DNA from: Clarkia xantiana subsp. parviflora
Lineage: Eukaryota > Streptophyta > Magnoliopsida > Myrtales > Onagraceae
DNA: 64,000 nucleotides
Reading direction: 5' to 3'
Assembly (NCBI GenBank): GCA_036873135.1
Contig: JAPTYO010000017.1
Span: 14,880,001 to 14,944,000 of the forward strand
Below the pieces are notes generated by a model. It had not been told where the DNA came from and did not search any database. It saw only the letters and a list, made by a program, of their open reading frames with translations. The position numbers and the translations under genes are program-made. Below, piece by piece: positions 45,360-55,543 of this stretch. How positions within the stretch are numbered: the stretch's first letter is position 1; every line of letters starts with the position of its first letter.

Positions 45360-45575
45360 TTAGACCAAAGATACGCTCTTGGTGGGCGTCGAAATCTGTT
45401 CACGAGACAGGCTCTCGGACGGCACTTAACGTTTCACAGGATAGGCTCCCGGAGGGCACAGGTTAGTCCACCGATACCTTCTTGACGGGTGTCAAAATCT
45501 GTTCACGAGACAGGCTCTCGGACGGCACTTAACGTTTCACAGGATAGGCTCCCGGAGGGCTCAGGTTAGACCAAA
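45360..45575. repeat. two copies of a ~115-base repeat in the C spacer
   Basis: CTGTTCACGAGACAGGCTCT and TTCACAGGATAGGCTCCCGG appear twice, about 116 bases apart, followed by the hairpin array. Confidence 0.85.
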
Positions 45576-46090
45576 GATACGCTCCTGGTGGGCGTCGAAC
45601 TGGTAGTTTGAAATCTACCTCAAGATACGCTCTTGGGGGCGTCGAACTGGTAGTGTTTTTTCTACCTCAAGATACGCTCTTGGGGGCGTCGAATCTGGTA
45701 GGTTGCAAATCTACCTCAAGATACGCTCCTGGGGGCGTCGAATTCGTAGTTTTTGGAAACCACTCTCAAGATACGCTCTTGGTGCGTCGAAGTCGTAGTG
45801 TAATAACTACTCTCAAGATACGCTCTTGGGGGCGCCGAAGGTTGTAGTATGAACACTACTCTCAAGATACGCTCTTGGTGCGTTGAAGGTCGTAGTTTTT
45901 GGAAACCACTCTCAAGATACGCTCTTGGTGCGTTGAAGGTCGTAGTATAATAACTACTCTCAAGATACGCTCTTGGGGGCGTCGAAGGTCGTAGTATGAA
46001 TACTACTCTCAAGATACGCTCTTGGGGGCGTCGAATGTCGTAGTATGAAAACTACTCTCAAGATACGCTCTTGGGGGCGTCGAATGTCGT
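45576..46090. repeat. array of about ten 46-50-base hairpin repeats in the C spacer
   Basis: Each unit has the constant part CTCAAGATACGCTCTTGG plus GCGTCGAA and a short variable inverted repeat: GGTAG/CTACC in the first units, GTAGTAT/ATACTAC in the last, GTAGTTT/AAACCAC in two. It lies between the convergent ends of the plus-strand gene (44888) and the gag-protease frame (46348). Confidence 0.9.
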
Positions 46091-46347
46091 TGACTTGAAG
46101 TCATATCTGTGTAAGGATAACTTGGTGATTATAACATCACATTCACTGGGAAATACTTTTGAATAACTACTACTCTCTTAGGAGGATTCATGTTTTTGTA
46201 CACTCGGGATGCCTTGGTGCACCAAGACATCCTTTGTAGGAAATCAAAGATAGTTGTAGAGTTGGAGTAACTTCGTGAGTTCTCCTTCTCAAGAGTTGTT
46301 TTTGAAAAGCTTGTAAAGCTAAAACAAGCAAAATGCTAGATATGAAA

Positions 46348-49300
46348 CTAAGGATATGGGGTGGTCACTGTGTCTGTTGCCACGTACTCCTTGAAGCTTC
46401 CATTGTAGATCATTTCTTCCACTTCCACCTTCAACACCATGCAGTTGTTGGTTTGATGCCCCCAGGTCCCATGGTACTCACACCAACCCTGTGCATCTCT
46501 TCCTAGGAAGGCCTTGCCCTCCTCCCTGCATGCTGGCAGTTCTTGTTTGAGGCGCTTGTGGAAAATTTCTTCTATGCTGAGTGTGAGGGGTGTGAATGTG
46601 AAATTGACACCTCCTCCCAATGTGTCTGTTTCTCTTCCTCTTTCTGGAACTTCATCCAGCTGTTCCGCCTCTTGTTCAAATGCCCTGTCCAGCTTCGCCT
46701 TGAGCTCTTTCATTGTGCTCGTCATGACCATCTCATAGAGCCCTCCATAGGCCTCGAATGAGCTTGGATGCATGTTTCTGATGAATGCTCTGACTGCTTC
46801 TTTCCTTGTGATGTCCATGTTGGCACCATAATCAAAGAATCTCTGGAAATAGCTTGATATAGACTCCTGCGGCATTTTCTTGATATCATCTATGTAGCGG
46901 AAGCCTCTTAGGATGAAGTTCCTTGTTCTGTTCCCTATTGTGGTGTCTGGCTGCCAAGGTATGGATGTCACCTTCACAGCCTTGCTCCTGTGTTTCCTTG
47001 TAGGCACTGTTTGAAAAAGCTGCCTGCTCAAACGGAGTGTCACTCCACTCCTCCTCCTTCCTTGCCTTTGTCTCCCTCCCCTCCGTCTTCTATCCTGGTT
47101 GGCTCCTGCCATGACCACAGCCACTGTGTCTGTCCTGTGTGATCCATGTCTCATTGAATTGACATAGCATTGTCTTGTAGTGCGCTGATCACCCAGGACC
47201 TCTCCAACTCCGTTCTCCGTGATGTACTTCAGCTTCTGGTGAACAGTGGATGGCACTATTTCATATGGATTTATGGTTGTCCTTCCTAGGATTCCATTGT
47301 AGGCTCCCAGGCTTTCAACCACCAAGAAATTGACATTTACCTTCAGCTGGGTCCATCCTTGGCCCATGGTCACTGGCAATGTTATCATCCCCAGGGGGTA
47401 ACTTGTTGCCCCTGAGAAGCCAACTAGAGGGAAGTTGACCGGATTGATGTCTGCTTTGGTTTTCCCTATCTCTTCCAACACTCTCAGGCTTAGGAGGTCA
47501 GTTGAGCTGCCCCCATCCACCAAAATTCTCTTTACATCAAAATTATCAATATCTAAAGTAATAACTAGAGCATCGTCATGTGGAAAGACGATGTGGCTTT
47601 TGTCCTTCTCCGAGAACTCTATCTTCACTTCTTCTCCTTCTCTTGGTCTTTTTCTCCACCTTGGCACTGAGCTTAGCTTGGATGCATAGACCTCCCTTGC
47701 ATTAGCAGTTGGGCCACCTGATGCTGCTCCTCCATGTATCATATTGATGACTCCTCTTTTGTTGGGTGGAGGGTTATAGTCTACCTTTCCCTTGCCCTTG
47801 TCTTTCTGTGGTGGCCCCAGTTGCATACTATTGCCCCCATGGTCTACGAACTGCTTCAGTTCTCCCCTCTGGACGATGTTGTTTATGCTTAGCTTTAAGC
47901 TAAAGCATTCATTTGTGTCGTGACCATAAGCCTCGTGGTTGTCACACCATCTATCCTTGTGATTTCCTACCATTGGGGCTCTCCACCTTGCAGGGGGTGA
48001 CCAAAGCTTTTGGTTCCGCATCTCTCTAAGTACGGTGGCTGGAGTGGCGTTCAGTGGGATGAACTTAATGACGTTTATTTCTCTGGCCTTTAAGGGTTCA
48101 CCCAATTGGTTTCTTTGCTGCGGTGGACGCCATTCCTGCTGCCTTGCATGCTGTGGTGCCTGGGGTGGCTTGCCTTTGTTTGGCCTTTGATTATCCTCCT
48201 TGGCTGCTTGGATTTTGGCCTTCTTGCTTGCCCTGTGCCTCTCAAGGTCAATATGCGTTTTAACTCTCCCTGCAAGCTCCTCCAAGGTGCTTGCTGGCTT
48301 TTTGGCCATCTTTTCAGCCAATGTTGACCCAAAGCGACCTAAGTTTCTGATAAAGGCTCGGATTATCTCCCCTTCAGTGATGTCTTCCTGGATGTCTGCA
48401 ATATTCTGGTTGAACCTAGTATAGTAGCTGGCCAGGGATTCATCGTATTCTTGTTTTACTTCATCAATGGAGCCTGTTCCCTTGAGGAGTTTCCTCTCCC
48501 CTAGGTATCTCTGCAGAAACTTAGCTTTTAGCTGCTCCCATGAGTGGATGCTCTCAGAGGGCAGACTGAAGAACCAGTGTGAGGCCACCTCTGATAGGCT
48601 GTTTGGGAAAAGGAGTGCCTTGTATCTTTCATCAGTGGTCCTCCCAAATAGGGAAGCCTCATGCTGTTGGATATGCTCTAGGGGGTCTCCCTTCCCATTA
48701 TACTTTGCAATTTGCACTGTGTGCAGGGAGTCTGGCACCCTGTTCATCTCCAGTTCCCTTGTGAAAGGGTGGTTCGTCTTGTCACTTAGGCAATGCAGGC
48801 TGGGTTTCTTTGACTCATTCAGTTTCCGGGTTATCATGGCCTCTATCTCCTCCGGGGTGATCATCACCGGTGCCGGAGTATAACTCATCTGATATCCATT
48901 GTGGTTGTAGACTGGGCTTACTGGGTTCCCTTGTCCCTGCTGGTATGGACTGTAGGTGTACCCTTGATACGCCTGTTGGGGTGCTTCATAGAAGTCCTGC
49001 CTCCTTGGAGGTCTTGCTTGTCTTTCCTCTCCCAGCGGGGTGTAAGCCCTGTTGCTCTGCTGCTGCCTAGGAGGCACAAATTGTTGCCTTCCCTCTGGGG
49101 GTGGCTCCTGGTGATATCTTCTTTGTTCCTCTCGCTGCCCTGCTCGAGGATGCGAGTAATGCTCTTCTGTTGGGATCTGCTCCTCCCCATGAACTTCAGT
49201 GTAAGTCCCTTGGGTGTATGCCTGCCTTGCATATGCTGTGTGGGCGCGGTTGCCATCTCTCTGTGCTGGCATCCCGTACGGGTACCTTTGGGGTTGCTCT

Positions 49301-49596
49301 TCATAATAGTATCCCTCAGGGGGTGCCGTGTTGTGGGAAGGCACTCCCTGTTGTTCTCTTTCTCTCTGTGGCCTTCTTGCCCGGGGGGTGGAGGCTGTGG
49401 AGGACTCAGCCCCAGCTGGGCGTGAAGGTCCTCCCTCCTGGTTGTTCTGTTGCTGAGGAGGTTGTGGTATTTCTTGGGGCTCTGGATGCATTGGCTGCTT
49501 CCCAGGGTTAGGCCGCCTCCCTGGGGGTATGGGTTCTCTTCTCCGCCCATTGCCCCCGGGTGGGTGTTGGGGCCTGGACACCCTACTGTTCGTCAT
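46348..49596 (-). CDS. C polyprotein: Gag, zinc knuckle, protease, second Gag-like block, second zinc knuckle
   Basis: A single open frame of 1082 residues. Residues 1-250 are Pro/Gln/Arg/Tyr-rich. Gag core about 290-455 (GKGDPLEHIQQHEASLFGRT, WFFSLPSESIHSWEQLKAKF, EGEIIRAFIRNLG). First knuckle CDNHEAYGHDTNEC 551-564. Protease about 670-800 with VDGGSS (Asp694) and ILGRTTINP. Where RT should begin there is an Arg-rich joint (about 835-875) and then a second gag-like block, about 880-985 (ESISSYFQRFFDYGANMDIT, EAVRAFIRNMHPSSFEAYGG), and a second knuckle CEYHGTWGHQTNNC 1039-1052. It ends at 46348 with no pol. It could make particles and process them but needs reverse transcriptase and integrase from another element. 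Confidence 0.9.
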   Translation of the reverse strand: MTNSRVSRPQHPPGGNGRRREPIPPGRRPNPGKQPMHPEPQEIPQPPQQQNNQEGGPSRPAGAESSTASTPRARRPQREREQQGVPSHNTAPPEGYYYEEQPQRYPYGMPAQRDGNRAHTAYARQAYTQGTYTEVHGEEQIPTEEHYSHPRAGQREEQRRYHQEPPPEGRQQFVPPRQQQSNRAYTPLGEERQARPPRRQDFYEAPQQAYQGYTYSPYQQGQGNPVSPVYNHNGYQMSYTPAPVMITPEEIEAMITRKLNESKKPSLHCLSDKTNHPFTRELEMNRVPDSLHTVQIAKYNGKGDPLEHIQQHEASLFGRTTDERYKALLFPNSLSEVASHWFFSLPSESIHSWEQLKAKFLQRYLGERKLLKGTGSIDEVKQEYDESLASYYTRFNQNIADIQEDITEGEIIRAFIRNLGRFGSTLAEKMAKKPASTLEELAGRVKTHIDLERHRASKKAKIQAAKEDNQRPNKGKPPQAPQHARQQEWRPPQQRNQLGEPLKAREINVIKFIPLNATPATVLREMRNQKLWSPPARWRAPMVGNHKDRWCDNHEAYGHDTNECFSLKLSINNIVQRGELKQFVDHGGNSMQLGPPQKDKGKGKVDYNPPPNKRGVINMIHGGAASGGPTANAREVYASKLSSVPRWRKRPREGEEVKIEFSEKDKSHIVFPHDDALVITLDIDNFDVKRILVDGGSSTDLLSLRVLEEIGKTKADINPVNFPLVGFSGATSYPLGMITLPVTMGQGWTQLKVNVNFLVVESLGAYNGILGRTTINPYEIVPSTVHQKLKYITENGVGEVLGDQRTTRQCYVNSMRHGSHRTDTVAVVMAGANQDRRRRGGRQRQGRRRSGVTLRLSRQLFQTVPTRKHRSKAVKVTSIPWQPDTTIGNRTRNFILRGFRYIDDIKKMPQESISSYFQRFFDYGANMDITRKEAVRAFIRNMHPSSFEAYGGLYEMVMTSTMKELKAKLDRAFEQEAEQLDEVPERGRETDTLGGGVNFTFTPLTLSIEEIFHKRLKQELPACREEGKAFLGRDAQGWCEYHGTWGHQTNNCMVLKVEVEEMIYNGSFKEYVATDTVTTPYP

Positions 49597-49629
49597 AGCT
49601 CGTGTAATAGCCAGGCTTTCTGTTCGAAG

Positions 49630-49647
49630 CCTACAGACGGCGCCAAG
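49630..49647 (-). promoter_or_regulatory. primer-binding site of C
   Basis: On the minus strand after the LTR, TTGGCGCCGTCTGTAGG. TGGCGCCGT matches the complement of a plant tRNA-Asp 3' end (established knowledge); the rest diverges. Confidence 0.65.
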
Positions 49648-50477
49648 TGTTAAGTTATGAGATCTAGGTCAACGGGGTGTCGGCTTTGATCTCACTCCTT
49701 ACGGGGGATGTGTGCGATCCGGTGTTCCCGAGTTGCTCTGCCTTAGCCTATCTTCTCCTTTCCTTCCTTTCTTCCTTTGCTTCTTCTCTCCTTCTACCCT
49801 GCAGAAGGGGCAATACCAGACACGGAGGGGGGGGGGGGGGTGGTGCCTGGTGAACCCTCTCCGATGCCTAAGTCAGTACTTTTCTAGAGAGATAAAGCTA
49901 GAGAGATGTCAGAGCTAAAATGTCCAAATGGCCAAGATGATCAAATGAGTTGTGAAGGTGGGGTATTTATAGGCAACGGTGTCATTAAGGCGGTTTAATG
50001 ACATCGTTAGCCTTTAAACACAATTAATTAACCTTTAAGCACATAATTAAGACCTTAGGATTCGGAGGAGGTAGGCGGAGTGGACCGAGCATGGGAGTCC
50101 GAAGGCGGTGTCGGGGCCCTTGGGGGGGAGAAATCCGACCTCCAAGGGTAGGGGTTGGGTGAGGGCACCCAACCCCTCCTAGGGAGGGTGGGGTTGGCCA
50201 ACCCCATCCCTCCTAGGAGGGATCGGGTTGGCCGACCCGATCTCTCCTAGGAGAGATCGGGTTGGTTCACCCGATCTCCCCTAGGGGAGGTCGGGTGTGG
50301 CCACCCAACCTCACCTAGGTGAGTTCGTCTTTGCCGGACGGGCGCCTCGGCCCCGTCCGAGCCGTCGATGTTCTCGCGAAGTGTCCGGGTTGAAGTTTCG
50401 ATTTGCAATCATAAATGGGACGATAAAAATACAACGGTTCGGAAGTCAACGGGTTCAAATTGGGCGTATATCCATCA
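49648..50477 (-). repeat. C LTR, right copy (5' LTR), long form
   Basis: 830 bases. It contains a 136-base block (50162-50297) of stacked palindromes that is missing from the left LTR. TATA motif TATAAATA on the minus strand at about 49965-49972. Confidence 0.93.
50151..50335. repeat. ~34-base palindromic minisatellite in the C right LTR
   Basis: Units alternate a CCTAGG-centred palindrome (CTCTCCTAGGAGAG, CTCCCCTAGGGGAG, CTCACCTAGGTGAG) with a GGGTTGGCCAACCC-type palindrome (ATCGGGTTGGCCGACCCGAT). Arms differ between units but stay complementary within each. Confidence 0.9.
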
Positions 50478-50482
50478 ATCAA

Positions 50483-52355
50483 GATGCAAATTTGTGAGCT
50501 GAAAGAAAAGTAAAGGTGCTGAAAATTCTACTCCAATACCTATGCGCGTCTTCTTTATTCCTTTATTGTTTTTATTATTATTATTAAATATATATTTATT
50601 ATTATATTCATCGTGTTATATTTTCGGATGACACCAATCAACTTATAGGGTAGAAATAGATTTTTTTTAATAGAAATTATTCCAATCTTAGAAACTAATT
50701 AAAATATGTGTATCTATATATATATAAATTTGTGCAGAAAGAGCATAAGGAAAGCAACATAATATTGTCATACGGTCATCCAATTAAAATTCCCACATCA
50801 TCCTTATACATTGTTATCAGAACCGGTTCTCGGTTACAATGGTCTGATTTCCGGTTTCGTCAACCCGAAGTTATCTCTTATCATTGGGACATTTACAGAG
50901 ACCAAGTTCCAATGTTTGGAAGAAGTATCGAGACATCGGTTCATTTAACACAATTAATTCAATGCTATAGGATCTTCGTCTTCTACAATTCGGCTTCAAT
51001 TTTACAAATTCTTCTTCTATTTATAGAGGATGCTTCACCGAAGATTTTTACTTGAATCGGGACAAGCTTCAAGATCGCCTTGATGCACCTCAGGAACTTA
51101 ACATGGTCGACTACGAGGTTCTTCACCGGAGTGGCGGGGAACGACAGATTTTTTGACCTCTATTGGCTACGACGGCGGTAACATAACTGTTTCAGTTATT
51201 CTCTTCTTCTTCTCCACTCCACTCCCCCTCTCTCTCTCTCTCGCTTCTCTCTCTCGCTTCTCTCTCTAATTTTTCTCTAAAATTTTCCTTATATTCATTC
51301 AAGACAATTCAACAAGGAGAACCGAAGTCACCAATAATAATAACTAAATATACAGTTATATTCATTACTAATTTTTTTTTATATCAGTCGTAATTTACAG
51401 CATGGAGAATTTACGGGAGTTTGGACATTTACAGAGACCAAGTTCAATGTTTGGAAGAACATAACCGAGACATCGGTTCATTTCACATGCAAATACCACC
51501 ACAATTCAGTTAATTAAATTCAATGCTATATTCTCTTCGTCTTCTACATTTTGGCTCCAATTTTTACAAATTCCTCTTATATTAATAGAGAATGATTCAC
51601 CGAAGATTTTTACCTGAATCAGGACAGGCTTCGACATCGCCTTGCTGCGGCTCGGGATCTTAAACCTGGCCGATGACGAATTCTTCGCCGGAGCGGCGGG
51701 GGACGACCGATTTTTTTACTTCTCTTGGCTCCCGCGGCGGAATATATATTCCGTTTCGGTTATTCTCTTCTTCTTCTCAACTCCTTCTCTCTCTCTCTCT
51801 CTCTTCATAATTTGTCTCTCTATTTTTTCTAAGAAATTGTCCTTATATTGTGCCCTTATCTCATCAGCTTTAAAACCTTCTTGAAAGCCTCGTGGACGGT
51901 TTAGATGAAATCTATGATGACATGTTCACATCTGAGCCGTAAATTGCTCGACGTCTGACAATATCAAGGGTTTGGTGGGCGAATTACGATTTTTTTGGCC
52001 AAACGAATTACGATTGGAAATAAGAAAAACAACAAATTAATGATATTTAGCAATGAATTGAAGAAAGCAGAAGGAAATTGTTTGTAGCACCGCTGCACCA
52101 TTTGGACATGGGTTTTTTTGGCTGTTTTTTTTTTTTTTTTTTTTTTTTCTGTATTGTTGTTTTTTTTTTCTGTTTTCTTAGTAATATAATATGTTCCTTC
52201 AGGGACACTATAATATACTTGTAACTATCATCAATTTCTTTATAAAAAAAAATTAAAATTAAGTTAAAACTTTGTTCATTATAATTATTTTATTAGCTAA
52301 TTTTATCCAATAAAATTATATCATTAATTAATATATATATATCATAATAAGTCAG
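50483..52355 (+). other. Helitron right part with a direct repeat of ~430 bases
   Basis: 50887-51330 and 51424-51850 are two diverged copies (ACATTTACAGAGACCAAGTT ... CACCGAAGATTTTTAC ... TTATTCTCTTCTTCTTCTC), each ending in a CT-rich run. An 80-residue frame at 51642-51884 lies in the second copy only. This could be captured host DNA; I do not recognise the source. 51890-52350 is T-rich without features. Confidence 0.6.
51228..51265. repeat. (CT)n microsatellite
   Basis: CT-dinucleotide run, interrupted; a similar one lies at about 51788-51804 in the second copy of the repeat. Confidence 0.85.
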
Positions 52356-52385
52356 CCCGCGCGATGCGCGGGTATTGTACCCTAG
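52356..52385 (+). repeat. Helitron 3' terminal hairpin and CTAG end
   Basis: Stem CCCGCGC/GCGCGGG with GAT loop, then ATTGTACCCTAG to the terminus; host T follows. Confidence 0.88.
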
Positions 52386-53989
52386 TATATATATATATAG
52401 ATTTATTGAGTTGATTGGACTGAGAATTTAATGCAATATATTAATAATAACAACTTTTTTTTATTAATAAAAACAACTTGAAAATGAAAATATACTTTAA
52501 GACCATTGTTGATAAAAAAAAAAAAAAAAATTCAAAGCATTGTTAAAAAACACATAATAACTTGATCAATATAATTTTATTAGTATAATAATTTCTATAC
52601 TTAATGAGTCAGTATTATTCCTACCTTAAATAATTAAAGAAATAAATTACATCATTCTTTTGAAAGTAATATGACTTGACAATAAATTAAATGAATTTAA
52701 ATCAATATAAAACTCTTACTGTAACAATTTATATAATTAAAGATTCATTATTATTTATGCATTAAATGAGTTAGTTAAAAGTGAAGTTTTTTTTTGCCAA
52801 AAAGAGTTAATTGATTAAAAAATTATCGTTTCTAAAAATTATGATTTTTTTTATAATAGTAAATTTGGTATTCATAATGCTAAATATAATAAAATTAAAA
52901 TAAAAAATAAATACAATAGTAAAATATAATTATTAATAAATTTTCATTCAAATAATTATTGAGTTAGCGAGTTTTTGATAATGTATGTTTAATTGATATA
53001 TATGAATATAAATTGTAGTGTATAATATTTAGTTAAAATATTACTTCAAATATTATGATGCAATATTTTTTTAACTTAAAAATATAGAATATGTAGACAT
53101 ACAAAAGAGAAGTAAATTATATCATATTATATTTTACATACATTTATTTATACATAATAATTTTAATTTACGAATTTAATATATTAAATTTATTAATTAC
53201 CATTATTGAATATTAATATACCCAATTATGCATGTAAATATGTCCACGTAAATTTGAGATTTGTTTATTCAATATTATGTTTAATTGACTAACCTAATTG
53301 TAGCTATAAATAATAAAATGATTTTCCTGGATATATATAATAACCAAAAATCTTTAAATGCAAATATTCACACAGATATGTATGTATACGTATATATGCA
53401 AATTAAATTAAAAATTTGAAAATGAAATAATATATATTAATTCAAAATTATCATGGCCAATTTTATTTTTTTCAAGTTGATGTAACATATATTAAACAAT
53501 AGATTTATTAATTCATTTTCATATAAAATATAATAATAGATAGATTAGTTCCAATAATAAACATCGATTTGTATTGTATTACTTTATAATTAAAAGTAAT
53601 AAATTAAGCTAAAGTTAACTTATAAGTTTGGTAGATCAAACAAAATTAGAAATTATTTTTCAATAAAATAAAAATTCAATTAAATAGTTAATACAAAATT
53701 AAACACTCCATAACATAAATTATGCCTTACCAAAAGAAACAACACAAATATGAATACAAATTTCTTGATTTGTATATTAATTTACATTTTTTTCTACATG
53801 TATATTAGTTAATCTTGATTTGTATACTAATTCACATTATTCATATTCATCTTCTAATAATTTTTGTGAGCTTTATTATACATAACAAAAATAACTTGTG
53901 CAACATGTAGTTAAAATAGTGTTAACAATTAGGGTATCAATTTGTAAATATGTAAAATTTTAAATTAACAAAAGATTTCTTATACCAGT
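52386..53989. other. unit 2, AT-rich end; contains the empty site for T1
   Basis: Matches 8360-9294 joined directly to 20853-21473. The T1 empty site CCTGG is at about 53325-53329. Confidence 0.85.
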
Positions 53990-55543
53990 TCTTAAGAATA
54001 AAATGTCACATTGTCTCCTTAAATTTAAATATTTTATTAGAAAATTTTCATGCATGTTTACTTACATTAAAACAACATCTTTTTTTCCACATATTTTGTC
54101 ATCTTTTTCATTATTTTCTAAACTAACTATAATATTACCGTTGTTAAAATTATCAAATGTAAGTTTATACTTTTAAATTTCTCAAATACACCCTAATTTT
54201 TTTCATTCTAATGTTTCAACTACACAAACATCAATTGGTAATATATCATATGTTTTCTATATTCAAACTTATGGTACTGCATATTGTAATAAAGTAAAAT
54301 TTAAAAATAATGAATTATTACTACTTCTTACGTAGAGTGCGAGTAAGATATCATACTAATATAATAAAAGCAATGTAAATACTTGAAAATTGAAAGAAAA
54401 TGTGTTTTGATCCTACCAATTCTTATTCTCCATCTGTTACTAATCTATATTAATTATTTATGTTCCCCGTCCATGAATTTTCATCTTCGTCATCTTCTAT
54501 ATATGTATTCTACTCTTCTTCTTGATTTTGTTCATTTCACTGCAAAAATTATTTATAATCTCAGTATTTGGTGAAACAATCAACATAATGTCGAATGCAA
54601 ATTGCTTCTTCGAGCAGAATACTAGTACTAAGATCCCTTCATTCTGTATCGGCACCCAGTATGTCGATCACGTCCTCATTTCTGATACCATCGATATGAT
54701 CGTTAAGGTAAAGAATTTTACAAGATACTCGAAAGATTACTTTAAATTAATTTATGCTGATTAAACTGCAGATTGGCTATGCTAACTTGATTGTGCTTGA
54801 TAGTATGCCAACGAGAAGGATGTATTTTTGTTTAGATATATTTTTTTTTTAAAAATTTCTAGATATTTTTTGTGCGCTATATTTTGCACACGATTAATAT
54901 ACTGTAAATAATCTTTAAAAAAATCGGTGGAAAAAAAACTGAAATTAGCTTTTAAATGTTTATAATTTATCATCTATATAATTAATATATAACATAAACG
55001 CATACAACAATTACAGAAATATCAACCCGCGCAACCACAGAGTGCAAAAACCCAGTATAAACAGATTCACAACATTTTCTGAATTGGTTCTACTTGTACT
55101 CACTCTGTTATGAGATGTCCAAGTCCCAAGCAATCCTCTACCTCCAACTTAGCATATTCACCCTAAAAATCAATATCTTCTTTGTGACTCCATGTTTTGA
55201 TGATAAAGATAATAACATATTGTTTACTTGTGTAATTAATGAAACCTTTTGGACTAAAGTACTGCTTGTAATTTGTGAATATATTAATAAGAGTGGTAAG
55301 TAGGATTTTATGTTAGTCATGTTGTTTAGGCTTGGAAAATGTATTATCGTTTTATCATTTGGTGGGGTGATTAATCAAGTTAGCATGTAGGGTTAAGACG
55401 TTTAATCGAGATATTGAAAATAAAGTTTTCTATCGATTATGGATTGGTGCAAGTGGATTGTTATTTGTTTTCCAGGTTTCTTTCACCTACGGAACGTTGT
55501 TTTGATTTCGGTTGACTTTTAACAAGATTGAAAGCTTGGTTGT
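53990..55543. other. unassigned AT-rich DNA
   Basis: Outside the duplication. A short frame at 54588-54764 (MSNANCFFEQNTSTKIPSF, ending beyond a possible splice donor GTTAAGGTAAAG at about 54702) could be an exon remnant, but I recognise no family. A second frame, 55094-55303, is AT-rich and probably chance. Confidence 0.4.

Larger units (their letters stand above)
40274..50477 (-). mobile_element. C: young non-autonomous Tat-type LTR retrotransposon without pol
   Basis: 10,204 bases, TGTTAAG...CCATCA ends, ATCAA target duplication (40269-40273 and 50478-50482). LTRs are 693 and 830 bases; by eye they are the same apart from one 136-base block and one G in a G-run, so insertion is very recent. 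Minus strand: gag, protease, second gag-like block. Plus strand: an intron-containing gene at about 42493-44888. There is no RT, RNase H or integrase. Confidence 0.93.
38381..52385 (+). mobile_element. Helitron, non-autonomous as visible, carrying nested element C
   Basis: The 5' end TCTTTATACC and 3' end CTAG are set between A and T inside an (AT)n tract, with no target duplication. A 7-bp-stem hairpin CCCGCGC-GAT-GCGCGGG (52356-52372) lies 9 bases before the terminal CTAG; all three traits are classic for Helitrons. Unit 1 shows the unbroken tract at about 8353-8366. Without C (40274-50477 plus one ATCAA) the Helitron is about 3.8 kb, and I see no Rep/helicase coding in it. Confidence 0.82.
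21865..53989 (+). repeat. large direct duplication, unit 2 (interrupted by four insertions)
   Basis: Begins at ATTCCACACCAACC, the bases that overlap the BAHD start codon in unit 1 (5165), and continues colinearly to about 53989. The pieces are 21865-22159, 22922-24441, 30981-31268, 37770-38380 and 52386-53989. Insertions are the solo LTR, copia A, copia B and the Helitron carrying C. Confidence 0.9.

Noticed and set aside
45576..46090. CRISPR-like alternation of constant and variable parts
   Set aside because: The variable parts are short inverted repeats rather than unrelated spacers, and the setting is a plant retrotransposon.
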